A stretch of DNA of 64,000 bases from assembly GCF_900114115.1 (NCBI RefSeq), contig NZ_FORX01000002.1, forward strand, positions 186,001 to 250,000, read 5' to 3'. This document shows, one piece after another, positions 25,621 through 37,127 of this stretch; positions within the stretch are counted from its first letter, which is position 1, and every line of letters begins with the position of its first letter. Made by a program: the position numbers and the translations under genes. Below the pieces are notes generated by a model, which did not search any database, was not told where the DNA came from, and saw only the letters and a list, made by a program, of their open reading frames with translations. The stretch comes from Desulfomicrobium apsheronum (GTDB taxonomy: Bacteria > Desulfobacterota > Desulfovibrionia > Desulfovibrionales > Desulfomicrobiaceae).

Positions 25621-25700
25621 GAAAGAAGGCGGTTCCCGCGCATTGTTGCCCGGACCCGAAGGACCTGAACTGCCGGATGAATCAATTACGAGGAGAGACA

Positions 25701-26003
25701 ATGGCTGAAACCATCGACGATATTTCCATAGACTGGACCGATGAAGAAGGCGTCCAGAAGGTCAAGGAACTGAAGAAGGAAGTGCTGACCCGAGGCGCAT
25801 GGTCAACCCTCATGTTCGCCTATCAGGAAGTGGGGCGCGGCGAGGATGAATTCGGGCCGGTCAAGTTCCGGGTCGGGCGTTACCAGAAGCGCAACGGCCG
25901 TTTTTCTCCGCATTCCAAGTTCAATATTTCATCGGTCAAGCAGGCTCGGCAGGTTGTGCAGATTCTGCAGGCCTGGATCGACGAATACGGTGAAGATGAA
26001 TAG
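25701..26003 (+). CDS. PC4/YdbC-like single-strand nucleic acid-binding protein
   Basis: A 100-residue protein resembling the transcriptional coactivator PC4 fold (YdbC family in bacteria): VKFRVGRYQKRNGRFSPHSKFNIS in the beta-sheet and a C-terminal helix KQARQVVQILQAWIDEY. These proteins bind single-stranded DNA or RNA. GAGGAG precedes the ATG at 25701. It sits 14 bases upstream of clpS and is likely part of the clpS-clpA-aat transcript, although a functional link to protein degradation is not known. Confidence 0.8.
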   Translation: MAETIDDISIDWTDEEGVQKVKELKKEVLTRGAWSTLMFAYQEVGRGEDEFGPVKFRVGRYQKRNGRFSPHSKFNISSVKQARQVVQILQAWIDEYGEDE

Positions 26004-26017
26004 GGCCGGGGTGCGTC

Positions 26018-26332
26018 ATGACCGAACCGTTTGAGGTTCCGGGTTCCGATCCGGATATCATGGTCGAGGACCAGTTGCAGGAGCCCCGTCAGTTCAAGGT
26101 GTTGCTGCATAACGACGACTATACGTCCATGGATTTTGTCGTGGAAGTGCTCATGAATGTCTTCGGCAAATCCGAATCCGAGTCGTTTGCCATTATGATG
26201 AGTGTTCATGAAAAAGGAATTGGCCTGTGTGGAATCTACACGGCCGAGGTCGCGGAAACCAAGGTGCAGCTTGTGCATCAGATGGCCAAGGCCCGGTCTT
26301 TTCCCCTGCGCTGCTCCATGGAAGAGGTGTAA
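26018..26332 (+). CDS. clpS: ATP-dependent Clp protease adaptor ClpS
   Basis: A 104-residue N-recognin. It has a flexible N-terminus and the conserved folded core: FKVLLHNDDYTSMDFVVEVL, the VHEKGIGLCGIYTAEVAETK segment, and a C-terminal strand. The hydrophobic pocket residues of this core bind N-terminal Leu, Phe, Tyr and Trp of substrates and deliver them to ClpAP. It lies directly before clpA: the stop TAA is followed immediately by the clpA ATG. Confidence 0.96.
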   Translation: MTEPFEVPGSDPDIMVEDQLQEPRQFKVLLHNDDYTSMDFVVEVLMNVFGKSESESFAIMMSVHEKGIGLCGIYTAEVAETKVQLVHQMAKARSFPLRCSMEEV

Positions 26333-28561
26333 ATGCTGAGTAAGGAGTTGGAAAGAATCATCGGTAATGCCGTGCGCGAGGTCAAACTTCGCCAGCACGA
26401 GTTCTTGACCCTCGAGCATCTGCTGTACAGCTATACGCTCGATACCCATGGTCAGAGCCTGCTGGCCGGTTGCGGCATAGATCTGGAGCGTCTGCGCAAG
26501 CAGCTGGCTCAATTTTTCATCGATCATCTCGACGTGAGCCCCCGTCCCGAGCACGAGATCGTGCAGACCGTGAGCGTGCAACGGGCCATGCAGCGGGCCA
26601 TCCTGCACATCCAGTCTTCGGGCAAGTCCCAGGTCGAGGCCGGGGATTTCCTGGCCGCCATGCTCGAAGAGGAGGACGCCTTTGCCGTTTACTATCTGAA
26701 GGCTCAGGGCCTGACACGGCTGGCGGTGATCGAGTACATTTCCCATCAGCTCCCCGACGGCGGGGGCAGCAGCGAGGCCGACACCCGGGATGCCTCCAAG
26801 CAGAGCGCCCTGGAGAAATATACCGTGGATCTGGTGGTCAGGGCCCAGGAGGGCCGGATCGACCCCCTGGTCGGCCGTGACGAGGAACTCAAGCGCACCT
26901 TGCAGGTTCTGGCCCGGCGCAAGAAGAACAATCCCATCTTCGTCGGCGACCCCGGCGTCGGCAAGACCGCCGTGGCCGAGGGGCTGGCGCTCAAGATCGC
27001 TCGCGGCGAGGTGCCCGAGCAGTTCGCCGAAGCCCGCATCTTTGCCCTGGACATGGGCAGCCTGCTGGCCGGGACCAAGTATCGCGGCGACTTCGAGGCC
27101 CGCCTCAAGGGCGTCATCTCGGAACTCAAGGCCATGGACGGGGCCATCCTGTGCATCGACGAGATTCACACCATCGTCGGCGCGGGTTCCACCAGCGGCG
27201 GGTCCATGGACGCCTCCAATATCCTGAAGCCGGTGCTGGCCTCGGGCGAGCTGCGTTGCATCGGCTCCACCACCTACGAGGAATACAAGAATCATTTCGA
27301 GAAGGACCGCGCCCTGTCGCGGCGCTTCCAGAAGATCGACATCGTCGAGCCCACCGTGGCCGAGAGCGAAAAGATCCTCATGGGTCTGCGGCCATACTAC
27401 GAGGATTTTCACGGCGTGAAATATCAGCCCTCGGCCATCTCCGCCGCCGTGGAGCTCTCCGCCCGTCACATCAACGACCGCTTTCTGCCGGACAAGGCCA
27501 TTGACGTCATCGATGAGGCCGGGGCCATCTTCGTTCTTTCCGGAGAGAGGAAACGGCGCAAGTCCGTGACCCGGCGCGACATCGAGGAAGTGGTGGCGCG
27601 CATGGCGCGTATCCCCAGCGCCCGCGTCAGCGCCTCGGACCGTGACCGACTGGCCAGCCTCGAATACGAGCTCGGCTCCAAGGTCTTCGGCCAGAAGGAG
27701 GCGGTGGAGACGCTGGCCCAGGCCATCAAGCGTTCCCGCGCGGGCCTTGGCAATGCCGAGCGTCCCCTGGGCTCCTTCCTGCTGAGCGGTCCGACGGGCG
27801 TGGGCAAGACCGAGCTGGCCAAACAGCTGGCGGCCTGCCTCGATGTGGCCTTCGTGCGCTTCGACATGAGCGAGTACATGGAAAAGCACGCCGTGGCCCG
27901 GCTCATCGGCGCGCCTCCCGGTTATGTCGGCTTCGAGCAGGGCGGCCTTCTGACCGACGCCATCCGCAAGACCCCGCACTGCGTGCTCCTGCTGGACGAG
28001 ATCGAGAAGGCGCACATGGACATGTTCTCCATCCTGTTGCAGGTCATGGACCACGCCACGCTGACGGACAACAACGGCCGCAAGTCCGATTTCCGCAACG
28101 TGATCCTGCTCATGACCTCCAATGCCGGCGCCCGGGAGATGAGCGGCAACGCCATCGGCTTCAAGGCCGGGGTCGAGGAGGACAGAGGGCTGCGCGGGCT
28201 GGCCGCCATCGAGAAGCTCTTCAGCCCGGAATTCCGCAACCGTCTTGACGCCATCATTCCTTTCCATTCCCTGACCCAGGACATCATGGAAAAGATCGTG
28301 GACAAGTTCATGGGCGAACTGGGCGTCCAGCTCGCGGCCAAGAACGTCATCCTGGAGCTTGCCCCCGAGGCTCGTGCCTGGCTGGCCAGGAAGGGATTCG
28401 ATCCCGCTTTCGGGGCCAGACCGCTGGGGCGTCTCATTCAGAAGGAAATCAAGGACAAGCTTGCCGACAAGATCCTGTTCGGGGATCTCGCTGCCGGCGG
28501 AAGCGTTCGTGTCGGAATGAAGGATGGCGGGGAGCTGGATTTCACCTTCTCCGCCAAGTGA
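26333..28561 (+). CDS. clpA: ATP-dependent Clp protease ATP-binding subunit ClpA
   Basis: A 742-residue AAA+ unfoldase, close to the usual length. The N-domain (about 1-145) docks ClpS. D1 has Walker A GDPGVGKTA and Walker B ILCIDEIH; D2 has GPTGVGKTE and VLLLDEIEKAH. The arginine-finger and sensor regions are present (EFRNRLDAIIP, GARPLGRLI). It threads substrates into ClpP, which is not encoded here. Together with clpS upstream and aat downstream it forms the bacterial N-end rule pathway. Confidence 0.97.
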   Translation: MLSKELERIIGNAVREVKLRQHEFLTLEHLLYSYTLDTHGQSLLAGCGIDLERLRKQLAQFFIDHLDVSPRPEHEIVQTVSVQRAMQRAILHIQSSGKSQVEAGDFLAAMLEEEDAFAVYYLKAQGLTRLAVIEYISHQLPDGGGSSEADTRDASKQSALEKYTVDLVVRAQEGRIDPLVGRDEELKRTLQVLARRKKNNPIFVGDPGVGKTAVAEGLALKIARGEVPEQFAEARIFALDMGSLLAGTKYRGDFEARLKGVISELKAMDGAILCIDEIHTIVGAGSTSGGSMDASNILKPVLASGELRCIGSTTYEEYKNHFEKDRALSRRFQKIDIVEPTVAESEKILMGLRPYYEDFHGVKYQPSAISAAVELSARHINDRFLPDKAIDVIDEAGAIFVLSGERKRRKSVTRRDIEEVVARMARIPSARVSASDRDRLASLEYELGSKVFGQKEAVETLAQAIKRSRAGLGNAERPLGSFLLSGPTGVGKTELAKQLAACLDVAFVRFDMSEYMEKHAVARLIGAPPGYVGFEQGGLLTDAIRKTPHCVLLLDEIEKAHMDMFSILLQVMDHATLTDNNGRKSDFRNVILLMTSNAGAREMSGNAIGFKAGVEEDRGLRGLAAIEKLFSPEFRNRLDAIIPFHSLTQDIMEKIVDKFMGELGVQLAAKNVILELAPEARAWLARKGFDPAFGARPLGRLIQKEIKDKLADKILFGDLAAGGSVRVGMKDGGELDFTFSAK

Positions 28562-28568
28562 TCCCGAC

Positions 28569-29282
28569 ATGACCGTCTTTGCCCTGCCCGCCCAGCCCGC
28601 CTTTCCCGATCCGGCCCATGCCGACGAGGACGGATTGCTGGCGGTGGGCGGGGACCTCTCGCCGCACAGACTGCTCATGGCCTATGCCCAGGGCATTTTC
28701 CCCTGGTACAACGAGAACTCCCCCATCCTCTGGTGGAGTCCCGACCCCAGGCTCGTCTTGGAGCCCGCGCGCATCCACGTGCCCAAACGGCTCGATCGCA
28801 TCCTGCGTCAGGGACGCTTTCGCTTCACTCTGGATACGGCCTTCGAGCAGGTCATCACCGGCTGCGCCGAGACGCCCCGGTGCGGCGCGCACGGAACCTG
28901 GATCGTCCCGGAGATGCTGGCCGCATACTGTCGCCTGCACGAACTGGGGTTCGCGCACAGCATCGAGGTCTGGTCCGGCGCGGCCCTGGTCGGCGGCCTT
29001 TACGGCGTGGCCATGGGCGGGGTGTTTTTCGGGGAATCCATGTTTTACCGCGAGCCGGACGCCTCCAAGGCCGGTCTGGTGACCCTGATGCGGGCCCTTG
29101 CGGGGGCGGGGTTTGTCCTTTTCGATTGTCAGCAGACCACCGCGCATATGCTCCGCTTCGGCGGATTCGAGATGCCGCGCGACGAATTTCTTTTTCGCCT
29201 GGAGCGGGCCCTGAAGCTGCATACTCCTCGCGGGCCCTGGCGCCTGCGTGACGGAGCCTTGATCGGCCGGGACCCTGAATAA
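28569..29282 (+). CDS. aat: Leucyl/phenylalanyl-tRNA--protein transferase
   Basis: A 237-residue Aat, which adds Leu or Phe from aminoacyl-tRNA to proteins with N-terminal Arg or Lys, creating ClpS-recognised degrons. Family motifs are visible: YAQGIFPWYNENSPILWWSPDPR near the N-terminus, GTWI, HSIEVW, LVGGLYGVAMGGVFFGESMF, and DCQQTTAHMLRFGG. The ATG at 28569 lies 7 bases after the clpA stop. The clpS-clpA-aat order makes a complete recognise-and-deliver module. Confidence 0.95.
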   Translation: MTVFALPAQPAFPDPAHADEDGLLAVGGDLSPHRLLMAYAQGIFPWYNENSPILWWSPDPRLVLEPARIHVPKRLDRILRQGRFRFTLDTAFEQVITGCAETPRCGAHGTWIVPEMLAAYCRLHELGFAHSIEVWSGAALVGGLYGVAMGGVFFGESMFYREPDASKAGLVTLMRALAGAGFVLFDCQQTTAHMLRFGGFEMPRDEFLFRLERALKLHTPRGPWRLRDGALIGRDPE

Positions 29283-29300
29283 ATTTAACGGAGCCAAACA

Positions 29301-29828
29301 ATGACTGAATTTGAACACGGAAACGAGGAAGACTGGGAAGGACGGCCAAGCAAATCGCAACGCAAGCGGGACATGGTCGCACTGCAGAAGCTCGGGGAGA
29401 GCCTCATCGAACTGGCCCCGGAACAGCTTGGACGGCTTGATCTGCATGAGGATCTGGTCGAGGCCATCCGCTTTTTTCACACCCTCAAGGACAAGGAAGC
29501 CCGGCGCCGACAGCAGCAGTTCATCGGCACGGTCATGCGCAAGATCGATCCCGTGCCCCTGCGCGAGGCCCTGGACGAACTGGATCAGCTTCGTTTTCAG
29601 CAGGCCGAGGCCTTTCACCAGATCGAGATCTGGCGCGACGCGCTGGTGGATGGAGACGGGGATGTAATGACGGAGCTGGTGGGACGATTCGGCCTTGATC
29701 CACAGCAACTGCGCCAGCTTGCAAAGCAGGCCGCAGCGGAGAAGGCCGCCGGAAAGCCGGCCAAGAACGGTCGCGCCCTGTTTCGCCTGCTGCGCCAGAG
29801 TTTCGAACGCGAGCAGGCCGGGGACTAG
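29301..29828 (+). CDS. darP: DarP/YjgA (DUF615) ribosome biogenesis factor
   Basis: A 175-residue, highly charged, all-helical protein of the DUF615 family, known in E. coli as DarP (YjgA), a late 50S assembly factor. It has the N-terminal RPSKSQRKRDM motif, KDKEARRRQQQFIGTVMRKID in the middle, and a C-terminal GRALFRLLRQ helix. GGAG precedes the ATG 19 bases after aat, so it probably belongs to the same transcript. Its stop overlaps the stop of the convergent minus-strand gene. Confidence 0.85.
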   Translation: MTEFEHGNEEDWEGRPSKSQRKRDMVALQKLGESLIELAPEQLGRLDLHEDLVEAIRFFHTLKDKEARRRQQQFIGTVMRKIDPVPLREALDELDQLRFQQAEAFHQIEIWRDALVDGDGDVMTELVGRFGLDPQQLRQLAKQAAAEKAAGKPAKNGRALFRLLRQSFEREQAGD

Positions 29829-30313
29829 GGCTGGGTCATTCCCTGGTCCATGGGCTTGTGCTGGCTCAGATCATAGAGTCCGTGCACGGCGAAGGGCAGA
29901 GGATACCGGGGCACGATTTCAAAACGGATGCGCCCGATGTCCTTGCCTTCGGGCATGGAACTCAAGGGAAGCAGGCCTGCGGGCAGGGGAAATTCCAGGG
30001 AGTTGATGCTGATGCGGGTCAGCCGGTCGGCGTATCTGTTGGCGAGGTATTCGACTATCTGGTCCATTTCCTCCCGCGTGAAGGATTCGAGCAGGACCGC
30101 GCGACTGTCGCCCCGGCGTGTGGTCGGGTCCGTGTCCGGATCTTCCTGCACGAGTTCGGACCAGTCATAGCCGGTTTCCTCCGGGTTCCAGTCGGGTCGA
30201 AAGAGGTGCACGAGGACGTCACGTCGGCCCTTGAAAGCCCGGATGCAGATGGTGGCGACATGTCCGCGCGGGCAGAGGTGCGCGTTTTTTGCTTCCTGTC
30301 GAACTGTCTCCAT
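29825..30313 (-). CDS. Hypothetical protein, 162 residues
   Basis: A soluble, acidic protein I do not recognise. It has an N-terminal segment with one Cys and one His (AHLCPRGHVATICIRAF), a DWNPEETGYDWSELVQEDPD acidic stretch, and a C-terminal part with RIRFEIVPRYPLPFAVHGLYDLSQH. There is no signal peptide or membrane helix. GGAGG upstream supports the ATG at 30313. It is convergent with darP and divergent from the NAGPA-like gene. Codon use matches its neighbours, so it is likely a native, lineage-specific gene. Confidence 0.6.
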   Translation of the reverse strand: METVRQEAKNAHLCPRGHVATICIRAFKGRRDVLVHLFRPDWNPEETGYDWSELVQEDPDTDPTTRRGDSRAVLLESFTREEMDQIVEYLANRYADRLTRISINSLEFPLPAGLLPLSSMPEGKDIGRIRFEIVPRYPLPFAVHGLYDLSQHKPMDQGMTQP

Positions 30314-30478
30314 GAAACCTTCCTCCCTGGACGGATTGATTGCGTCGCTGTTTTGGGAGATGTCTAGCACGCTTCGGGACGGGCTTCAATGCCACGCGCG
30401 CCGTTCTGCTTGAAATGATTCCGCTTCTGTGGAATGTAATTGCGAGTTGGGCCTTTTGACCATCAGGGAGCATCGAGC

Positions 30479-31309
30479 ATGTCCGCCTTTTTTCTTCGCG
30501 CCATTTTTTCCTGCCTGGTCCTTTGCGTTCCGGCCGCTCCGCTGCATGCGGAAGAGTGGCGCGTGCTGGCGCCGGGACTTGAGCTGCGCGAGTTCCTGAT
30601 TCCCGACCAGTTCGGGGATCTGGCGGGTCAGCAGAGCGCCATGGCGGTGCTGCGCATCGATTCCGGCAATTACGACGTGGCCCTGGGTTCGGCCCTGGGC
30701 ACCGGGCGCATGCGCAGCATGCAGGAGTGGGCCCGGCACTCGGGATTTGTCGCGGTCATCAACGCCGGCATGTTTCGGGCCGACGACCGGATGCGCAGCA
30801 CGGGCTACATGCGCGACGCCAACGTGATCATCAATTCCTTCATCCATCCGAACTACGGCGCGTTCCTGGCCTTCCATCCCCGCGACCCGGCCCTGCCCGC
30901 CCTGCGCTGGGTGGACCGCAAGAGCGACGCCGACTGGCAGGAAGTGCTGGCCGATTACGACGGGATCATCCAGAACTACCGCCTGATCAGCCGCGAGCGG
31001 GAAAATCTCTGGGAGCAGAGCGACCGCCGTCATTCCGGCGCGGCCATCGCCATGGATCAGGACGGGCGGCTGCTCTTTGTCCATTGCCGTCCCCGGCTGT
31101 CCCTGCACGAGTTTGCCCAGGCCCTCATCGACCTGCCCCTGGACCTGATCGGGGCCATGTATGTCGAGGGCGGAGCCGATGCGGCCATGTTTGTCGATGT
31201 GAACGGCTTCGTGGGGCGTTTCGTTGGCGAATATCGATCGGATTTTTTTCAAGGCAGCAACAAGAATTTCTGGCCCGCGCCCAACGTGCTGGGCATCCGG
31301 CCCAAATAA
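30479..31309 (+). CDS. Phosphodiester glycosidase (NAGPA/DUF2233) family exported protein
   Basis: A 276-residue protein with a Sec signal peptide (about 1-24, ending near LHAEEW). The mature part matches the NAGPA domain: [11 protein letters not shown], a [16 protein letters not shown] strand, and the catalytic-region [17 protein letters not shown]. The human relative removes N-acetylglucosamine from a phosphodiester; bacterial members act on the cell envelope with largely unknown substrates. The start at 30479 follows GGGAG with 8-base spacing. uvrB follows within 44 bases. Confidence 0.8.
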   Translation: MSAFFLRAIFSCLVLCVPAAPLHAEEWRVLAPGLELREFLIPDQFGDLAGQQSAMAVLRIDSGNYDVALGSALGTGRMRSMQEWARHSGFVAVINAGMFRADDRMRSTGYMRDANVIINSFIHPNYGAFLAFHPRDPALPALRWVDRKSDADWQEVLADYDGIIQNYRLISRERENLWEQSDRRHSGAAIAMDQDGRLLFVHCRPRLSLHEFAQALIDLPLDLIGAMYVEGGADAAMFVDVNGFVGRFVGEYRSDFFQGSNKNFWPAPNVLGIRPK

Positions 31310-31352
31310 GCCCCTCATGACGCCGGGCAACGGCCCGTCGTGCAGGTTATCC

Positions 31353-33361
<2,009 letters not shown>

Positions 33362-33365
<4 letters not shown>

Positions 33366-34477
33366 ACACATGCTCACTACGGACATCATTTCTGCGCCGC
33401 TTCCTGCCGCGCTGTTCGGCGGGAATTCGCGGTTTCACCGGGCTGTACCAGATGGTCAAGTTCCGCTTTGGAACCTTTTTTCCGCTGGTTCTGGGCGCGG
33501 GCTTCCTGCTCACGGTCTTTGCCTACGGCTTGTTCATATTTCTGGTGGTGGAGGGCTGGAGCCTGCTGGACAGCTTCTATCAGGTCGTCATGACCCTCTC
33601 CACCGTTGGCTTCATGGAGCTGCACCCGCTCTCGGATCGGGCGCGGCTCATGGTCTCTTTTCTGATTCTCATGGGCGTGGGCAGTTTTGCCTATCTGGTG
33701 GGCGCTTTCACACAGGTCGTGGTCGAAGGCCGGTTGCAGGATTTATGGGGGAAACGGAAGGTGCAGAAAATCATCGATTCGCTGTCGGATCATTACATCA
33801 TTTGCGGTTACGGGCGCATTGGCGCGGTGGTGGCGGAGGAACTCAGGCGGGAAAACCTGTCCGTGGTCGTCATCGAAAAGGATCCTGAGCTGCTTTTCGA
33901 GCTGGAACGGGACAACTATCTCTTCCTGGCCGGGGACGCGACCTCGGACGAGTTTCTCATCTCCGCCGGGGTGGAGCGCGCCAAGGGGCTCTTTGCCTGC
34001 GTCAGTCAGGACGCCGAGAACGTGTACATCACCCTGTCCTCGCGTCAGTTCAACTCCGAACTGACCATCATCGCCCGCGCCGACCGGCCCGAATCCGTGT
34101 CCAAGCTGGAGCGGGCCGGAGCCAACCGCGTGCTGACCCCGCACCAGATCGGGGGCAAGCGCATCGCCCAGGTCATGCTGCGGCCCACGGTCACCGATTT
34201 CATGGATCTGGCCACCCAGGGGCACAACTTGCAAATGGAGGAGATCCCCGTCCGGCCAGGGTCGGAGCTGGTGGGCAAAAATCTGATCACCTCCGGCATT
34301 CGCCCCCGATTCAACCTCATGATCATCGCCATCGAAAAGGCGGGCGGGAAGATGACCTTCAATCCGCATCCGGAGGTGACCATCGAGTCCGGGGACACGC
34401 TCATCGCCGTCGGCCCGCCTGAGAATTTTTCCGGGTTGCAGACCGTGTGCCGAGGCTCGCAGGAGGACGAGGCATGA
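33362..34477 (+). CDS. Two-helix potassium channel with TrkA-N/TrkA-C (RCK) domains
   Basis: A 371-residue ion channel subunit. Two membrane segments (about 40-62 and 95-117) flank a pore loop whose filter reads [10 protein letters not shown], a TVGF variant of the K+ filter TVGYG. An RCK/TrkA-N domain follows at about 140-250 with [10 protein letters not shown] and the acidic VIEKD, then a TrkA-C domain. It should form an MthK-like ligand-gated K+ channel. The ATG at 33362 overlaps the uvrB stop; an internal ATG at 33452 just before the first helix is an alternative start. Confidence 0.85.
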
Positions 34478-36324
34478 GCCTGCCGCTGGAGCTTCCTTCC
34501 GAGGAGAGGCGGCTGGTCGAGCGACTGATCGAGTACAACGATGCCTACCGGCGGGGCGTGCCGCAGGTCAGCGACGCCCAGTACGACCTGCTGGTTGCCC
34601 GTCTGCGGGAGCTCGACCCCGAGCATCCCTTTCTGCATCGGGTCGAACCCGAGACGTTTTCCGGCAAGCGTGAAATCCGCCACCCCGTGCCCATGCTCTC
34701 CACCGACAAAGCCTACACTCCCGAGGAATTGGAGCGCTTTGTGGCCCGTGTGGAAAAGGAAGCCGGGGAGATCGGGGTCAGCGGGGTGCGCTACCGGGTC
34801 ACGCCCAAGCTCGACGGCCTGGCCGGCCGCGACGACGGAACGTTCTTTGTTACGCGCGGCAACGGCGAGAGCGGTTACGAAGTCAGCTCCGCCTTCGCCA
34901 AGGGCATGATCCCGCTTGGCGGACGCGGAAGGGGCGTGGGCGAGATGGTCATCCTGCAGAGCTATTTCCAGGAGCACCTGGCCGACGCCTTCGAGCATCC
35001 GCGCAATCTGGTGGTCGGCATCGTGTCCTCGGACACGGTCAACGAATTCGCCAGAAAGGCCCTGGACGACGAGGCCGTGCATTTCGTGCCCTACTCGGAA
35101 CTGCCGAGTTGGGAAGGAAGCGGGGCAGAGTTGCTTGCGCGCATGGACGCGCTTACGGAGGAGCTCTCGGGGCAGGTGGATTATCCGCTGGACGGCATGG
35201 TCGTGGAAGTGGTGAACGCGGACGTGCGCAGCAGCATGGGCGCCACCAGTCATCACTATCGCTGGCAGATAGCCGTCAAGCGCAAGGGCGAGACCGCCCT
35301 GACCGTGGTGCGGGAAGTGGTCTGGCAGGTCGGGCGCACGGGCAAGGTCACCCCTGTGCTCATGGTCGAGCCCGTGAACGTCTCCGGTGCGACCATCCGT
35401 CGGGTCACGGCCCACAACGCCGGGTTGATGGAGAAAAAGGGCCTTGGCCATGGGGCGCAGATCGAGATCATCCGCAGCGGCGAGGTCATTCCCAAGGTCG
35501 AAGCCGTGCTCGTTCCGGCACCGACCACGCTTCCCGAGAATTGTCCGTCCTGCGGCACGGCGCTTGTCCGGGAAAACGATTTTCTCATCTGCGGCAACGA
35601 GCATTGTCCCGACCAGGTCGTACAGACCATCGAACACTGGTTCAAGACGCTGGGCAACGCCGACTGGTTCGGCCGCAAAACCGTGGAAAAGCTGGTCCGA
35701 TTCGGGTATGACAGTCTTGAAAAGGTGTACGAACTGGGCGAGGATGAATTTCGGGCCATGGGCTTTGGGCCCGTGCAGTCGTCCAATCTGGCCGAGGCCG
35801 TGTATCTGAGCCGCACTCGCGAGGTCGAGGACTGGCGTTTTCTGGCCGCCCTTGGCATCGAGGACCTGGGCAAGGGCGACAGCCGCAAGCTGCTTGGGCA
35901 GTTTCGCCTGGAGGATCTGCCGGAAGTCGGCCGGGAGCAGATCGAGGCCATACACGGTTTTGGCGCCATCACCGCAAGCTCCATCGCCGGGGGGCTGCAA
36001 CGGGTGGCCCCGATCCTGCGCCATCTGCTGGGGCTGGGTTTCAGGATCATGGCCACCGGAGCGGCCCGCGAGCAGGTCACTGACAGCCCTCTGGCGGGCA
36101 GGCATGTGGTCTTTACCGGCAAGATGCGCGGTTCACGCGAGGACATGCAGGAAGAGGCCCGCGCCCAGGGAGCATTGGTGCAGAGCGCGGTCAATTCCAA
36201 AACCGATTTTCTCATCTGCGGCGAAAACGTCGGAGCGAGCAAGCTCGCCAAGGCCCGGCAGTTCGGGACGGCCATCCTGCAGGAAGACGAATATCTGCGT
36301 CTCATCGGCGCACAAGGGCAATAA
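34474..36324 (+). CDS. Divergent NAD+-dependent DNA ligase (LigA-like)
   Basis: A 616-residue protein with LigA architecture in order: Ia-like helical region, adenylation domain, OB fold, a Cys4 zinc finger (CPSC and CGNEHC, about 363-385), helix-hairpin-helix repeats and a C-terminal BRCT domain (about 535-612). The nucleophile Lys112 lies in PKLDGLA. Differences from classical LigA are marked: TRGDG reads TRGNG, the RNAAAGSL region reads RNLVVGIVS, and the motif IV Lys (DGVVIK in E. coli, K290) is Glu in DGMVVE. The protein is about 55 residues shorter than usual. It may be a second, specialised or inactive ligase. The ATG overlaps the channel stop and follows AGGAGG. Confidence 0.85.
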   Translation: MSLPLELPSEERRLVERLIEYNDAYRRGVPQVSDAQYDLLVARLRELDPEHPFLHRVEPETFSGKREIRHPVPMLSTDKAYTPEELERFVARVEKEAGEIGVSGVRYRVTPKLDGLAGRDDGTFFVTRGNGESGYEVSSAFAKGMIPLGGRGRGVGEMVILQSYFQEHLADAFEHPRNLVVGIVSSDTVNEFARKALDDEAVHFVPYSELPSWEGSGAELLARMDALTEELSGQVDYPLDGMVVEVVNADVRSSMGATSHHYRWQIAVKRKGETALTVVREVVWQVGRTGKVTPVLMVEPVNVSGATIRRVTAHNAGLMEKKGLGHGAQIEIIRSGEVIPKVEAVLVPAPTTLPENCPSCGTALVRENDFLICGNEHCPDQVVQTIEHWFKTLGNADWFGRKTVEKLVRFGYDSLEKVYELGEDEFRAMGFGPVQSSNLAEAVYLSRTREVEDWRFLAALGIEDLGKGDSRKLLGQFRLEDLPEVGREQIEAIHGFGAITASSIAGGLQRVAPILRHLLGLGFRIMATGAAREQVTDSPLAGRHVVFTGKMRGSREDMQEEARAQGALVQSAVNSKTDFLICGENVGASKLAKARQFGTAILQEDEYLRLIGAQGQ

Positions 36325-36341
36325 AACACGAGGAGTCTTAC

Positions 36342-37127
36342 ATGAGCATTCCAGTCATCATCATGGGCGCCAAGGGACGGATGGGCTCGACCCTGACCCA
36401 TTTGGCCATGGAGTCCGACCAGTTTACCTTGAGCGGGGTTGTGGAGCGGGCCGAATACAGCAAGGGACTGGAAACGCTGGGCTGTCCCGTCAAGCACGAT
36501 CTTGCGGAGCTGCTGCCGTCCTGCCCCGGTGCGACGGTCATCGACTTCACCGCTCCGGAAGTGAGCCTGGACTCGGCCCGAAAGGCCTCGAAGACTGGCA
36601 ACCCCATCGTCATCGGCACTACCGGACTCTCTGCGGACCAGCAGTCCGAACTGGAGACACTGGCCCGGGACATTCCGATCTTCTGGTCCCCGAACATGTC
36701 CATTGGCGTCAACGCCCTGGTGCGCGTTTTGCCCATGCTCGAACGCATCCTGGGCGAGGCCTACGACATGGAGATTACCGAGATCCATCATCATCACAAG
36801 AAGGACGCTCCCAGCGGCACGGCAGTCAAGCTGGCCCAGGTGCTGGCCGAGTCGCGCGGCTGGAAAATGGACGAGGTCGGCAACTACGGCCGCCAGGGCA
36901 TCATCGGCGCGAGGCCTGAAAAGGAGCTGGGCGTGCACGCCCTGCGTGGCGGTGACGTGGTCGGCGATCACACTGTCTATTTCTTTGGCCCGGGCGAGCG
37001 CGTCGAGGTCACCCATCGTGCCCATTCCCGTGAGAATTTCGCACGCGGCGCATTGCGCGCGGCGACCTGGCTTTCGAGCCGCAAACCCGGCAGGCTCTAT
37101 TCCATGGGCCAGCTTCTGGGAGAGTAG
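36342..37127 (+). CDS. dapB: 4-hydroxy-tetrahydrodipicolinate reductase
   Basis: A 261-residue DapB for lysine and diaminopimelate synthesis. The nucleotide-binding motif is GAKGRMG at the N-terminus, the substrate region is EIHHHHKKDAPSGTA (about 146-160), and NMSIGVN precedes it. Length and motifs are standard. GAGG precedes the ATG. The moxR start follows its stop directly, which suggests co-transcription, but no functional connection is evident. Confidence 0.96.
   Translation: MSIPVIIMGAKGRMGSTLTHLAMESDQFTLSGVVERAEYSKGLETLGCPVKHDLAELLPSCPGATVIDFTAPEVSLDSARKASKTGNPIVIGTTGLSADQQSELETLARDIPIFWSPNMSIGVNALVRVLPMLERILGEAYDMEITEIHHHHKKDAPSGTAVKLAQVLAESRGWKMDEVGNYGRQGIIGARPEKELGVHALRGGDVVGDHTVYFFGPGERVEVTHRAHSRENFARGALRAATWLSSRKPGRLYSMGQLLGE

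Noticed and set aside
25287-25685. Minus-strand open frame in the 25.4-25.7 kb gap
   Set aside because: Basic, Arg-rich translation without a family, overlapping the start of the CoADR-like gene in another frame.
25880-28678. 932-codon minus-strand open frame antisense to clpS-clpA
   Set aside because: ClpS and ClpA are unmistakable on the plus strand; the antisense product matches no family.
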